Notes: generated from the sequence alone by a model not told the origin. A DNA stretch of 64,000 nt from Gammaproteobacteria bacterium (GCA_016779485.1 JADHNN010000001.1:95885-159884); one strand, 5' to 3'. Numbered from the stretch's first letter, positions 54,574-63,010 are shown. Made by a program: numbers and translations.

Positions 54574-55344
54574 ATGGAACATATATACATATACATACTT
54601 ATTGGCTTCTTAGGTGGTATCACTGCTGGAATGCTTGGCTTGGGAGGCGGTATTATATTTGTTCCTGGCTTGATGATTATTCATAAATACTATGGACTAT
54701 TTAGTGGTTATGAACTACAAGTTGCAGTATATACTTCGTTGATAAGTATAATTTTCGCAGGTTCAACAAGCTCTATACTCCATTATAAAAATAGACTGAT
54801 AGATATAAGTATTATAAAGAAGTACTCCATATACGTCATTTTAGGTTCTTTTTTTGGTATTTATATCCTTGAACATGTTTCATCGGAATTATTGGAGCTT
54901 GTCTATAGTGTAATACTCATTATTCTTGCTCTACTTCTTATAAGTGATGCGAAGATAATTAGAAATAATATTAATTATCTTAACAAAGCTGGTAATCTAT
55001 ATTTTTTTGCTAATGGATCAATTAGTTCGCTGATGGGTATTGGGGGTGGTACTTTATCAGTTCCATATTTATCATTTTTGATTGCTGATATTAAAAGGTC
55101 AATTGCATCTGCATCCGCTATTGGATTAATTATTGCCGTATCATCTTTATTATACATGTTTGTTTTAAATCCATCCATATATAGTGAAAAAATTAATCAT
55201 ATTTCTTTATTCATACTCATACCTTCAGGGATTTTAGGTTCTTATACTGGCGTTTATCTTTTGAGAATCTTAAATCCCGATAAAGTAAAAAATATTTTTT
55301 CTACTTTATTATTAGTGGTAGCAGTGTATTTACTATTTGATTAA
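54574..55344 (+). CDS. Sulfite exporter TauE/SafE family permease (TSUP)
   Basis: 256 residues from the ATG at 54574; a TTG 15 bp earlier is possible. About eight helices. Two internal repeats carry the family glycine motifs GFLGGITAGMLGLGGGIIFVP and ANGSISSLMGIGGGTLSVP in outline. TSUP proteins export or import small sulfur or organic anions such as sulfite, taurine or sulfoacetate; the substrate is unknown here. It converges on the ubiI-like gene with a 12-bp overlap. Confidence 0.9.
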   Translation: MEHIYIYILIGFLGGITAGMLGLGGGIIFVPGLMIIHKYYGLFSGYELQVAVYTSLISIIFAGSTSSILHYKNRLIDISIIKKYSIYVILGSFFGIYILEHVSSELLELVYSVILIILALLLISDAKIIRNNINYLNKAGNLYFFANGSISSLMGIGGGTLSVPYLSFLIADIKRSIASASAIGLIIAVSSLLYMFVLNPSIYSEKINHISLFILIPSGILGSYTGVYLLRILNPDKVKNIFSTLLLVVAVYLLFD

Positions 55345-56415
55345 ATTATCAAATCCAGTTGCATTTCTAATAATAGTTGGTTTAAGAAATATAGATCTAT
55401 CAAAAATATTTAAGAATATTCTTCTAAAGAAATCTGGAAGTAAATTAAATGAATGAAATTTGATAATTGTATTAAGTATGTGATGTAGGCTAGAGTTTCT
55501 AAAAATACGCTTAATTACATATTCACGACTAATTACATTAAATTCTAAATTTTTAGATATCAGTCTAGAAAGTACATCAATATCTTCTATACCCATATTT
55601 AAACCAAGACCTGCAAGAGGATGAAATTTATGTGCAGACTCTCCTACAAGGATATTGTTTTGATAGCAATAACAATCCGAGTGCCTTGATGACAATGGAA
55701 AGGATTGGCCTATAGAAAGCTCTTCTATTTCACCCAATATCAACTGTGCTCTTTTGTGTATAAGCTTCAAATATTCATCGGGATTAGTCGATGATAATTG
55801 ATCAAATAACTTATCTGGAATAGTCCAAATTAAGTTATAGGTTTTATTACTAGTTGGCAGGAAACCCAAGATCTCATCTTTATAAAAAATTTGACGAGGA
55901 ATATTTTTATTATCTTTGCTATGAGTAATGTTGATGTTAATCGCTGTTTGATTATAACTCTCGGACACAAAGTGTTTTGACTTAATTTCTGAATCAACAT
56001 CAGAATAGTCTGAAATAATATTAATATCGCTTGAGGTACTATGCATACGTTGATCTTTAATATAATTTATGCTTTTACTCTCTAGTAATGTCTCGGTAAC
56101 TGCTTTTGATAATTCATCTTCACTTACTATATATCCGAGATAGTCAATATCGATATCATTGTCATTAAAAGAAATTGTATGATGTTCATTTAGATAAATC
56201 TCAATCTTTTTATAAGGTGTTATTTTAAGGGGAGATAATTTATCCCATACATTTATATTTTCAAGAAAAAACTTACTAAAATAATTAAGTGAATAGTATC
56301 TACTATGAGTTTTAAGCTCATTGTTTTGCATATTAATATTACAATCTGAGTATTTATTTAGGCTGATAGCAGTAATATTAGATAGAAGGCTATTACTTAG
56401 TATATTTATTATCAT
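55333..56415 (-). CDS. UbiI/UbiF-like flavin hydroxylase homologue with degraded FAD motifs
   Basis: 360 residues. The second half is clearly of the UbiH/F/I family: NILVGESAHKFHPLAGLGLNMG corresponds to the conserved GDAAHxxxPLAGxGLN block, and the last 30 residues match the UbiI end. The N-terminus, where the family has GGGMVG, reads ILSNSLLSNITA, so all three glycines of the dinucleotide fold are lost. The mid-protein DG motif is also missing, and GD is GE. It lies 9 bp after ubiH, where ubiI sits in E. coli. It may be a non-catalytic partner, or a decaying gene that keeps an open frame. Confidence 0.75.
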   Translation of the reverse strand: MIINILSNSLLSNITAISLNKYSDCNINMQNNELKTHSRYYSLNYFSKFFLENINVWDKLSPLKITPYKKIEIYLNEHHTISFNDNDIDIDYLGYIVSEDELSKAVTETLLESKSINYIKDQRMHSTSSDINIISDYSDVDSEIKSKHFVSESYNQTAININITHSKDNKNIPRQIFYKDEILGFLPTSNKTYNLIWTIPDKLFDQLSSTNPDEYLKLIHKRAQLILGEIEELSIGQSFPLSSRHSDCYCYQNNILVGESAHKFHPLAGLGLNMGIEDIDVLSRLISKNLEFNVISREYVIKRIFRNSSLHHILNTIIKFHSFNLLPDFFRRIFLNIFDRSIFLKPTIIRNATGFDNLIK

Positions 56416-56424
56416 TTTATATTT

Positions 56425-57261
56425 TTAAATATTTAGTATTCTTTTTATAAATCTTTTTTTAATTCTTGAGGAGTTATTAATAAAGCCTCCTAAAAATGTT
56501 GAAGAGACATTTCCAAGAAATGAATCTCTCATTAATAACGATGACGTAATATCAATGCCTAAGAATAAGCTATGCCTTTTCTTTATAATTTCAGTCTTCA
56601 CATGATTATTGAATTCATCTCCTGAAAGTAGTTCAGTTTTGACAGAGTCAATTTTTTTTATACAATCAACTGAAAAATTGAAACCCTGCGCTCCAAAAGG
56701 ATGAAGAAGTTGAGAAGAGTTACCTAAAAAAATTATATTTTTAATATACCACTTATCTAGCCTTGACGTATCAAGCGGGTGACTGTAGATGAGTTTAGTG
56801 TTATGTAAATCTTTAACATATGGCAATAAGTCTTTTTGAAGAAGTGACTCGTTAAAATTAGTAGATTCGAAATTATAACTATTAATATATTTATTATTAA
56901 TTGTAGCTACAATGGATTTTACTTTTTTATGTCCTGGCAAAACAGCAAATACTCCTTTTTTAGAAAATATTTGCACTGCTGAATTTTCACACGTATCATA
57001 ATTACAGTTAAGAACAAATGATGTTTGATTGTATGATATCTTCTTGGCATGAATATTAAATTGTTCAATAAATTTAGAATTTGCACCATCAGTAATAAAT
57101 AGTTGTTTATATTTAATTGACGATTTGTCGTTCAAAATAATCTTAGAATTATTGCTATCTAGTTCAACATCTATATTATCAATAATTTCTATATTTTTAT
57201 TATTTATACATAAAGCTCTCAGATGCGATAACAGTGCGGCTTTATCAACAACTTGGCCCAA
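56425..57261 (-). pseudogene. ubiH: ubiH, downstream part (separated by a frameshift)
   Basis: Holds about the last three quarters of the 2-octaprenyl-6-methoxyphenol hydroxylase. Conserved pieces are ELGQVVDKAALLSHLR, FITDGANSKF (DG motif), GVFAVLPGHK, and IIFLGNSSQLLHPFGAQGFNFS (second FAD block; UbiH also has GN in E. coli). The frame is open upstream of 57261 to just past the T7 tract at 57372-57378, but has no good start codon; TTG 57261 is only the first formal one. It is therefore not an independent gene but the continuation of the fragment at 57351-57560. Confidence 0.85.
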
Positions 57262-57350
57262 TTCAGGAATTTCTAATTCGTCTGAAGAGATTTTAATCGT
57301 ATTAAAACTATTGAAGAGTTTAATATCTAGATTATATATTGGTGTATTTT

Positions 57351-57560
57351 TTAGATTTTCAGGATTCCAAATTTTTTTGTTTTAAGATAGTCGACTGTAT
57401 TAGCTGTCAGAGATAAAGGTGAGAAATTTTCTGAAAGAATTTTATTGAATTTTTTCTTTTCAATTAAAACAACTTTATTATCTTTATCAGCCATTGATAG
57501 ACCAATCAGACAGCCAACAAGACCACCTCCAATGATTGCGGTATCTTTACTTGCCGCCAT
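57351..57560 (-). pseudogene. ubiH: ubiH, N-terminal part (ends early after frameshift)
   Basis: 69 codons that open with the FAD fold TAIIGGGLVGCLIGLSM and continue through VVLIEKKKF and SLTANTVDYL, as in UbiH. After LKTKK the frame runs into a stop within six codons. Adding one A to the A7 tract (T7 on plus, 57372-57378) restores KKIWNPENLKNTPIYNLDI and full similarity into the next fragment. The complete protein would be about 379 residues. Its ATG overlaps pepP by 14 bp, in the conserved order ygfB-pepP-ubiH-ubiI. Confidence 0.85.
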
Positions 57561-58845
57561 GAGCCATTAAAGATTCTATATCTTTTATTGATTTTGGGAC
57601 ATTTCTTGATAAGACAACAGGTTCACCGTTTGTTATTAAAACATCATCTTCAATTCTAACTGCTATGTTATGGTAATTTTTATTAATACTTTGGTTGTTA
57701 GATATATAAATCCCAGGCTCTACAGTAAAAACCATGCCCGCTTTGAACCTTACAGGTTTATTATTCAATATATAGGGACATGGGTCATGGACATCAAGAC
57801 CAAGCCAGTGGCCTGTATTGTGCATATAAAATTTTTTATATTTTTGATTTTTTATATTATTTTCTATTGTACCTGTTAGTAACTTTGCTTCTAAAAGACC
57901 CTTAACGATAACCCTTACAGCTATATCATGAATTTTTAGAAGTGTCTTACCTACTCTGCATGATTTAATAGCAGTCTCTTGAGCGTTCAATACGATATTG
58001 TAAATTGTCTTCTGATAGTCATTAAATTTCCCTGATATAGGTATGGTTCTTGTTATATCAGATGCATAATTATTGTATTCAGCTGCAGCATCGACAAGGA
58101 GTAAATTATTATTTTTAAGTAATGAATTATTTTTTGTGTAGTGTAATACAGTGCCATTTTTTCCTGCTGCAACTATAGCAGGATATGCTTGCTCACACCT
58201 ATTGTTCATACAAAATCTAATGAAATCAGATTCAATTTCATACTCTTTCAAACCGGCTTTACATGTTTTCATAAGATTAATATGTGCTTGGGTTGATATT
58301 AAAGCAGCTTTGCTAATCTCTTGAATCTCATGTTTAGATTTAATGAGTCTAAGTTTGAATATTAAGTTTGATAAATTAAACCTTGAGGATAGATAATTGG
58401 TATTTACAAAATATCTATTGCTTGATGTCTGATGAATACTTGAAAGCAGTTCCTCTAAACGCTCCTTGTCTTTAAATTCAAAATATAAATTATTTATGCA
58501 GTTAATGTTAAGCTTATCCAGCTGATCGAAATATATTACTTTATCTAGTTTATATTTAGATTTATAAGAAGTTTTTGAAGGTATTTGCCCAGTCCATATG
58601 CGATCCTTATCATTAGGGCGGTTACAAATTAACACTGAGCAACACTTATTATTTTCTTTGATTAGTATTAGGACGATCGATTGGTCGTTTATTCCGGTGA
58701 GATAAAAAAAGTTGCTAGACTGTCTAAATTTAAAGGTAACATCATTATTCCTGTATTTATCATTCTCTGAAAAAATCACTGATATTGAGTTATCACTTAA
58801 TTGAGTAAACAGTTTTTTTCTTCTTTTAACAAATTCATTAATCAT
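57547..58845 (-). CDS. pepP: Xaa-Pro aminopeptidase
   Basis: Cleaves N-terminal residues preceding proline. 432 residues from the ATG at 58845 (an ATG at 58860 would add five). The N-terminal creatinase-like domain has FRQSSNFFYLTGIND. The catalytic pita-bread domain has the metal ligands in LVDAAAEYNNYASDITRT (two Asp), HNTGHWLGLDVHD (His), FTVEPGIYI (Glu) and VRIEDDVLI (Glu). It overlaps ygfB by 8 bp and ubiH by 14 bp. Confidence 0.95.
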   Translation of the reverse strand: MINEFVKRRKKLFTQLSDNSISVIFSENDKYRNNDVTFKFRQSSNFFYLTGINDQSIVLILIKENNKCCSVLICNRPNDKDRIWTGQIPSKTSYKSKYKLDKVIYFDQLDKLNINCINNLYFEFKDKERLEELLSSIHQTSSNRYFVNTNYLSSRFNLSNLIFKLRLIKSKHEIQEISKAALISTQAHINLMKTCKAGLKEYEIESDFIRFCMNNRCEQAYPAIVAAGKNGTVLHYTKNNSLLKNNNLLLVDAAAEYNNYASDITRTIPISGKFNDYQKTIYNIVLNAQETAIKSCRVGKTLLKIHDIAVRVIVKGLLEAKLLTGTIENNIKNQKYKKFYMHNTGHWLGLDVHDPCPYILNNKPVRFKAGMVFTVEPGIYISNNQSINKNYHNIAVRIEDDVLITNGEPVVLSRNVPKSIKDIESLMAHGGK

Positions 58846-59365
58846 TTGTACGCCTTTCATATAAGTATAATGTTGATTTTACAATGAAACTATTTATTTC
58901 ATCTAAACTCTCTTGAGAAGAGCTTTTAGATCCATCAAATTTATATTTCTGGTTCACCTGGCTTATCTCGTCAAAAATATCAAGTATCTCTTGTACATCG
59001 GGATTATCAGATAAAGAAGATTCACCTTGATAACCAATTAAGAAATAGTATGTCCATTCAGATAGAGAATTAGCGGCACTCTCCAACTCGCTGCCTTTTT
59101 CTGAATCATCATTCATAAAAGAGTAAACTGAGAGTGTTTGATTTATTAGCTCCTGTCTTATTGTATTTGACAATTCATCAATTAATTTATTTGTATTGAT
59201 ATTTGAAGACAAGTCTAAAAATTTGATTATTTTTTCTTTTCTTGATTCTTTACTATGAGAAGATACTAATAGACCTATAAAAAATCCATGTACTTCAAAT
59301 TGTGTAAATGGACAATCATCAGTATCAATAATGTGATTTATAGCTTCTAACGTAGATTTATTCAT
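58838..59365 (-). CDS. ygfB: YgfB/YecA family (UPF0149) protein
   Basis: 175 residues from the ATG at 59365; longer in-frame starts add 51 residues with no family match and run into the divergent gene. The N-terminal CPFTQFEVHGFFIGLLVS and the later ANSLSEWTYYFLIGYQG are characteristic. The molecular role is poorly known. It is the first gene of the pepP-ubiH-ubiI-like transcript and divergent from the zapB-like gene across 64 bp, as around zapA in E. coli. Confidence 0.9.
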   Translation of the reverse strand: MNKSTLEAINHIIDTDDCPFTQFEVHGFFIGLLVSSHSKESRKEKIIKFLDLSSNINTNKLIDELSNTIRQELINQTLSVYSFMNDDSEKGSELESAANSLSEWTYYFLIGYQGESSLSDNPDVQEILDIFDEISQVNQKYKFDGSKSSSQESLDEINSFIVKSTLYLYERRTND

Positions 59366-59429
59366 AGAAAAGTAATGTAAATTAATAATTTTATTGATTA
59401 ATGTAATCACTAAAACTATATTATACAGT

Positions 59430-59651
59430 ATGTCAGATATATTAGATAAACTGAACTCCTTAAAGGAAAATGTAATCAAACTTAATGAAAAAATAGATTC
59501 CACAAATCTCGAAAACAAACTTTTGAAAAACCAACAAAGCCAGTTAGTTTCAGAAAAATCAGAACTAATAAAGAAAAATGAAACTGCAAAATCTCATCTT
59601 AGGGCTCTACTTGAAAGAATTGATAACATAAAAGATTATGGAAAAGACTAA
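59430..59651 (+). CDS. ZapB-like coiled-coil protein (TIGR02449 type)
   Basis: 73 residues from the ATG at 59430 (MSDILDKLN). Almost entirely coiled coil, with heptads of Leu and Ile through NLENKLLKNQQSQLV and the conserved end KSHLRALLERIDNIK. Small proteins of this kind precede zapA in gammaproteobacteria and resemble the division factor ZapB; the role in division is inferred. It overlaps zapA by 14 bp. Confidence 0.8.
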   Translation: MSDILDKLNSLKENVIKLNEKIDSTNLENKLLKNQQSQLVSEKSELIKKNETAKSHLRALLERIDNIKDYGKD

Positions 59652-59922
59652 AGTAGATATAAATATTCTCGGCCAGGATATCTCAGTCATGTGTACTGAG
59701 GAAGAAAAGAGTATATTACTCAGGTCTAGAGATAGAATTATAGATGAAGCAGAAAAGGTGAAATCTCAAACAAAGAATGTTGGGCATGATTATTTTTTAA
59801 TATTAGTGTTGCTTAATATAGCTGGTTCAGAAATAAAAAACAAAATTAAACTGGATGAGTTGGAAACTGTAGAAAGTGAACTAGAGAATATAAATCAAAA
59901 AATAATTGAATCTATAAAATGA
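59638..59922 (+). CDS. zapA: Cell division protein ZapA
   Basis: Bundles FtsZ filaments at the division ring. 94 residues: the beta-strand start KVDINILGQDISVMCTEEE, then a long helix (RDRIIDEAEKV) and a C-terminal coiled coil ending INQKIIESIK. In E. coli zapA is followed by the 6S RNA gene; here the EVE gene overlaps its stop by 4 bp, so no room exists for 6S RNA. Confidence 0.92.
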   Translation: MEKTKVDINILGQDISVMCTEEEKSILLRSRDRIIDEAEKVKSQTKNVGHDYFLILVLLNIAGSEIKNKIKLDELETVESELENINQKIIESIK

Positions 59923-60374
59923 ATTACTGGTTGATGAAAAACGAACCACAAGATTATAGCATAGACGATCTTGCTAAAGATAAAACTGAACCTTGGGATG
60001 GTATAAGGAACTATCAGGTAAGAAATATGATTAGAGACGAAATGCGTCTTGGCGACAATGCTTTTTTTTATCATTCAAACTGCGATATTCCTGGTATTTA
60101 TGGACAGATGACAATATGTAAAGAGGCGTATGTAGACCATACTGCATTTGATAAAAAAGCAAAATATTACGATCCAAAAAGTAAAAAAGATGCTCCAAGG
60201 TGGTTGATGGTAGATGTTAAGTTCAAAAAAAAGTTTAATAAGGTTGTAAGTTTAAAAGAGTTAAAATCCTTCAAAGAGTTATCTCAAATGAGAGTTGTTC
60301 AACGCGGTAACAGGTTATCAATTACAAAACTAGAAAAAAAGGAATGGGATTTTATAATTAAGTTAACAAAATAA
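59919..60374 (+). CDS. EVE domain protein
   Basis: 151 residues forming one EVE (PUA-like) domain: NYWLMKNEPQDYSIDDL, EPWDGIRNYQVRNMIRD, GDNAFFYHSNCDIPGIYG, and APRWLMVDVKF. The aromatic cage suits recognition of modified bases in DNA or RNA; the natural target in this family is not established. It is the last gene of the zap transcript, followed by 94 bp before the H1-like gene. Confidence 0.94.
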   Translation: MNYWLMKNEPQDYSIDDLAKDKTEPWDGIRNYQVRNMIRDEMRLGDNAFFYHSNCDIPGIYGQMTICKEAYVDHTAFDKKAKYYDPKSKKDAPRWLMVDVKFKKKFNKVVSLKELKSFKELSQMRVVQRGNRLSITKLEKKEWDFIIKLTK

Positions 60375-60468
60375 AATATTTTTATTTTAATAAATTAATA
60401 ATAAAGACTTGTTTTTGTAATTTTTTTTACTAAACTAAAAATTAACCACCAATACCGCGGAGGAATGT

Positions 60469-60735
60469 ATGGTTAAAAAGAAAGCGAAAGCAAAAAGAAA
60501 AACTAAAGTAGCTAAGAAAAAAGTTGCTAAGAAAAAAGTCACAACAACACGTAAAAAAGTTGCTAAGCGTAAAGTAGCTAAGAAAAAAGTTGCTAAGAAA
60601 AAAGTAGCTAAAAAGAAAACTGCTAAGCGTAAAGTAGCTAAGAAAGAAGATGCTAAGAAAAAAGTAGCTAAAAAGAAAACTGCTAAGCGTAAAGTAGCTA
60701 AGAAAAAAACTGCAAAACGTAAGACTAAACGTTAA
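60469..60735 (+). CDS. Histone H1-like lysine/alanine-rich DNA-binding protein
   Basis: 88 residues made almost only of Lys, Ala, Val, Arg and Thr in tandem KVAKKK, KTAKRK and KVAKRK units, like the C-terminal tail of H1 and bacterial AlgP/HctB-type proteins. It should bind DNA non-specifically by charge. A strong GGAGG lies 8 bp before the ATG, and a strong terminator follows the stop, so it is a well expressed single-gene unit. One acidic interruption, KKEDAKKK, breaks the pattern. Confidence 0.9.
   Translation: MVKKKAKAKRKTKVAKKKVAKKKVTTTRKKVAKRKVAKKKVAKKKVAKKKTAKRKVAKKEDAKKKVAKKKTAKRKVAKKKTAKRKTKR
60591..60710 (+). repeat. 60-bp tandem duplication inside the H1-like gene
   Basis: Two adjacent 60-bp units (60591-60650 and 60651-60710) are identical for the first 55 bases and differ at three of the last five. 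They encode 20 residues each, so length changes keep the frame. Shorter, more diverged units precede them. Confidence 0.9.
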
Positions 60736-60752
60736 TTTGTAGATAGATATGG

Positions 60753-60778
60753 AAAAGGCCCTGAAAAGGGCCTTTTTT
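60753..60778 (+). terminator. Intrinsic terminator of the H1-like gene
   Basis: A perfect 10-bp stem AAAAGGCCCT/AGGGCCTTTT closed by a GAAA tetraloop, then TT, 17 bp after the stop. The opposite strand also gives a stem followed by Ts, and the convergent ilvA stop lies at its edge (60777-60779), so it may serve both genes. Confidence 0.9.
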
Positions 60779-62303
60779 ATTTCAAAAACTGTCGATAAGC
60801 GATATTGCACGTCTCATTATGGAATTCATATTTAAGAGTGTTAAAATGCCTCTCTAGGCTGCCTAATTCACTCTCCTTAGCTTGTAATCCTATTAATACT
60901 CGTCCAAAGTCTGCACCATGGTTTCTATAGTGAAATAAACTAATATTCCATGTAGATCCGATAGCATTTAAAAAGTTCAAAAGCTCTCCTGGTTTTTCTG
61001 GAAACATAAATCTATAAATACGTTCGTCTTTAGTATCATTGCTTGTTCCGCCCACCATGTATCTTATATGTGTTTTTGCCATTTCATTGTCTGTTAAGTC
61101 ATGACATTTATACTTAGCTTGTTTCAATCTTAATATAATGTCTTTTCTTTCTTGTTCCCCTTTTGTGGTTTTTATTCCAACAAATACCTGTGCATTATTA
61201 TCACTTGCATATCGATAATTAAATTCAGTAATAGAACGCTTACCAATGATTGAACAGAACCTCTTGAAGCTGCCCGGCTTTTCATCAATAGTAACGCCTA
61301 ATATAATTTCACTACTTTCACCGATATCAGCTCTCTCAGCAACATGTCTTAACCGATCAAAATTCATGTTAGCTCCACATAATATCGTTGCTATCTTTTT
61401 TCCTTGAATATTATGATTCATTAAAAACTTTTTCACACCTGCAAGAGACAGCGCTCCTGCTGGCTCAGCTATCACTCGTGTTTCGTCATAGAGATCTTTG
61501 ATGGCAGAACAGATTTCATCAGTACTTACAGTAAGACTATAGTCAACTATATCTTTCGTAAGTTTAAATGTTTTGGATCCAATTTTTTTAACAGCCACAC
61601 CATCAGCAAATATACCAACATGATTCAAAGAAGTTGGCTTACCTTTTTTATAAGCTAAATTAAAGCATGCAGAATCTGAAGCCTCAACAGCAATTATTTT
61701 AATTTTAGGATTTACTTCTTTTAGATAAACGCTAATACCTGCTAAAAGACCCCCGCCGCCAACAGGTATAAAAACATAATCTGGATGTTCCTTTAATTGA
61801 TCTAGTAGTTCTATACCAATCGTACCTTGCCCGGCTATAACATCTATATCATCATAAGGATGAACAAAGTTGTAATTGTTTTTCTGAGAATATTTTGTTG
61901 CATATTGATATGCTTCATCATAGGTATCCCCAAAAAGTATGACTTTAGCCCCAAGTTTTTTCACAGCATTGACTTTAATAGAGGGTGTAGTAGATGGCAT
62001 TACTATAGATGAGTTTATTTTAAGTTTTTTGCATGTCATAGCTACGCCTTGAGCATGATTACCGGCTGATGCAGCAACAATATGTTCAGGCTTAGATATT
62101 TTAGATATCTTATTATATGCACCTCTTAACTTAAATGAGAAAACAGGCTGTAAGTCCTCTCTTTTGATAAATATTTCATTTTTTAACTTTGCTGATAATT
62201 TTGGTGCAAATTGCGTTGGACTTTTGATAGCAAGATCATAAACAGCGGTTGCATTAAGTATTTTTTTATAACAATTCTTCCTGTAGTTATCTTTCATATA
62301 CAT
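60777..62303 (-). CDS. ilvA: Threonine ammonia-lyase, biosynthetic
   Basis: Deaminates threonine to 2-oxobutyrate for isoleucine synthesis. 508 residues. The PLP domain has KREDLQPVFSFKLRGAYNKI with the PLP lysine, ASAGNHAQGVAM, VGGGGLLAGI and ILCGANMNFDRL. Two C-terminal ACT-like regulatory modules (about 330-505) contain the FPEKPGELLNFL-type ligand sites, so isoleucine feedback is likely. The ATG at 62303 is used; another two codons later is possible. It is divergent from rpiA across 41 bp. Confidence 0.96.
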   Translation of the reverse strand: MYMKDNYRKNCYKKILNATAVYDLAIKSPTQFAPKLSAKLKNEIFIKREDLQPVFSFKLRGAYNKISKISKPEHIVAASAGNHAQGVAMTCKKLKINSSIVMPSTTPSIKVNAVKKLGAKVILFGDTYDEAYQYATKYSQKNNYNFVHPYDDIDVIAGQGTIGIELLDQLKEHPDYVFIPVGGGGLLAGISVYLKEVNPKIKIIAVEASDSACFNLAYKKGKPTSLNHVGIFADGVAVKKIGSKTFKLTKDIVDYSLTVSTDEICSAIKDLYDETRVIAEPAGALSLAGVKKFLMNHNIQGKKIATILCGANMNFDRLRHVAERADIGESSEIILGVTIDEKPGSFKRFCSIIGKRSITEFNYRYASDNNAQVFVGIKTTKGEQERKDIILRLKQAKYKCHDLTDNEMAKTHIRYMVGGTSNDTKDERIYRFMFPEKPGELLNFLNAIGSTWNISLFHYRNHGADFGRVLIGLQAKESELGSLERHFNTLKYEFHNETCNIAYRQFLK

Positions 62304-62309
62304 GTGTCT

Positions 62310-62325
62310 TATAGTGTATACTATA
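62310..62325. promoter_or_regulatory. Back-to-back -10 elements for ilvA and rpiA
   Basis: TATAGTGTATACTATA holds arms TATAGT/ACTATA. Read on plus, TATACT (62317-62322) can serve rpiA (start 62345). Read on minus, TATAGT (62325-62320) can serve ilvA (start 62303). The two -10 boxes overlap, so the promoters should exclude each other. No clear -35 boxes are seen. Confidence 0.4.
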
Positions 62326-62344
62326 AAAATAATATTTTTTCAAA

Positions 62345-63010
62345 ATGGATCAAATTACTAAGAAACATAAAGTAGCAGAATCTGTTCTAGACTTAATTGA
62401 TAATGATGAAATTCTTGGGATAGGGTCTGGGTCAACAGTAAACATACTTATTGAATATTTACCCAAAGTAAAAAATAAAATTAGTAGAGTTGTCTCCAGT
62501 TCATTAAAATCAACCGAACTATTAAAAGCTAATGGTTTTGAAGTTGTTGACCTTAAAAGTGTTGGAAAGTTATCCAAATATGTTGATGGAGCTGATGAAA
62601 TTAATAAATATTTACAAATGATTAAAGGTGGAGGTGGTGCACTAACTAGAGAAAAAATTCTAGCTCACAATTCAAATAGATTTATATGTATAGTAGATGA
62701 CTCAAAAAAAGTTAGTGTATTAGGGACTTTCCCTTTACCTATTGAAGTAATTCCAATAGCACAAAGTGCCGTAGCATTAGAGGTAATAAAAATGGGTGGT
62801 AGACCAGTTTTGAGAGAAAATTTTACTACTGATAATGGGAATATTATTTTAGATGTTCATAATTTTATGATTTCAGAACCCTTAAAGTTAGAAAAAAAAA
62901 TCAATAACATTCCTGGTGTTGTTACTAATGGAATATTTGCACTAAACCACGCAGATATGCTACTAAGTGCTAGTGATGACGGGGTGAATTTATCTGAACC
63001 TATCGTTTAG
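62345..63010 (+). CDS. rpiA: Ribose-5-phosphate isomerase A
   Basis: Interconverts ribose 5-phosphate and ribulose 5-phosphate. 221 residues: ILGIGSGSTVNILIEYL (phosphate site), SSSLKSTELL, YVDGADEINKYLQMIKGGGG in outline with the catalytic acid, ALTREKILA, and the late VTNGIFALNHADMLL. It is divergent from ilvA, as in many gammaproteobacteria, and its stop overlaps rpsI by 11 bp. Confidence 0.97.
   Translation: MDQITKKHKVAESVLDLIDNDEILGIGSGSTVNILIEYLPKVKNKISRVVSSSLKSTELLKANGFEVVDLKSVGKLSKYVDGADEINKYLQMIKGGGGALTREKILAHNSNRFICIVDDSKKVSVLGTFPLPIEVIPIAQSAVALEVIKMGGRPVLRENFTTDNGNIILDVHNFMISEPLKLEKKINNIPGVVTNGIFALNHADMLLSASDDGVNLSEPIV

Noticed and set aside
59870..59930. 6S RNA gene after zapA, as in E. 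coli.
   Set aside because: zapA and the EVE gene overlap by 4 bp, leaving no space; no 6S-like fold seen.
60469..60735. CRISPR-like regular repeats.
   Set aside because: The repeats are coding, have no spacers and keep one reading frame.
60442..60810. A 122-codon frame antisense to the H1-like gene, rich in Phe, Leu and Ser and looking like a repetitive membrane protein.
   Set aside because: It is the mirror of the lysine codons on the plus strand; it lacks a start signal and covers the terminator.
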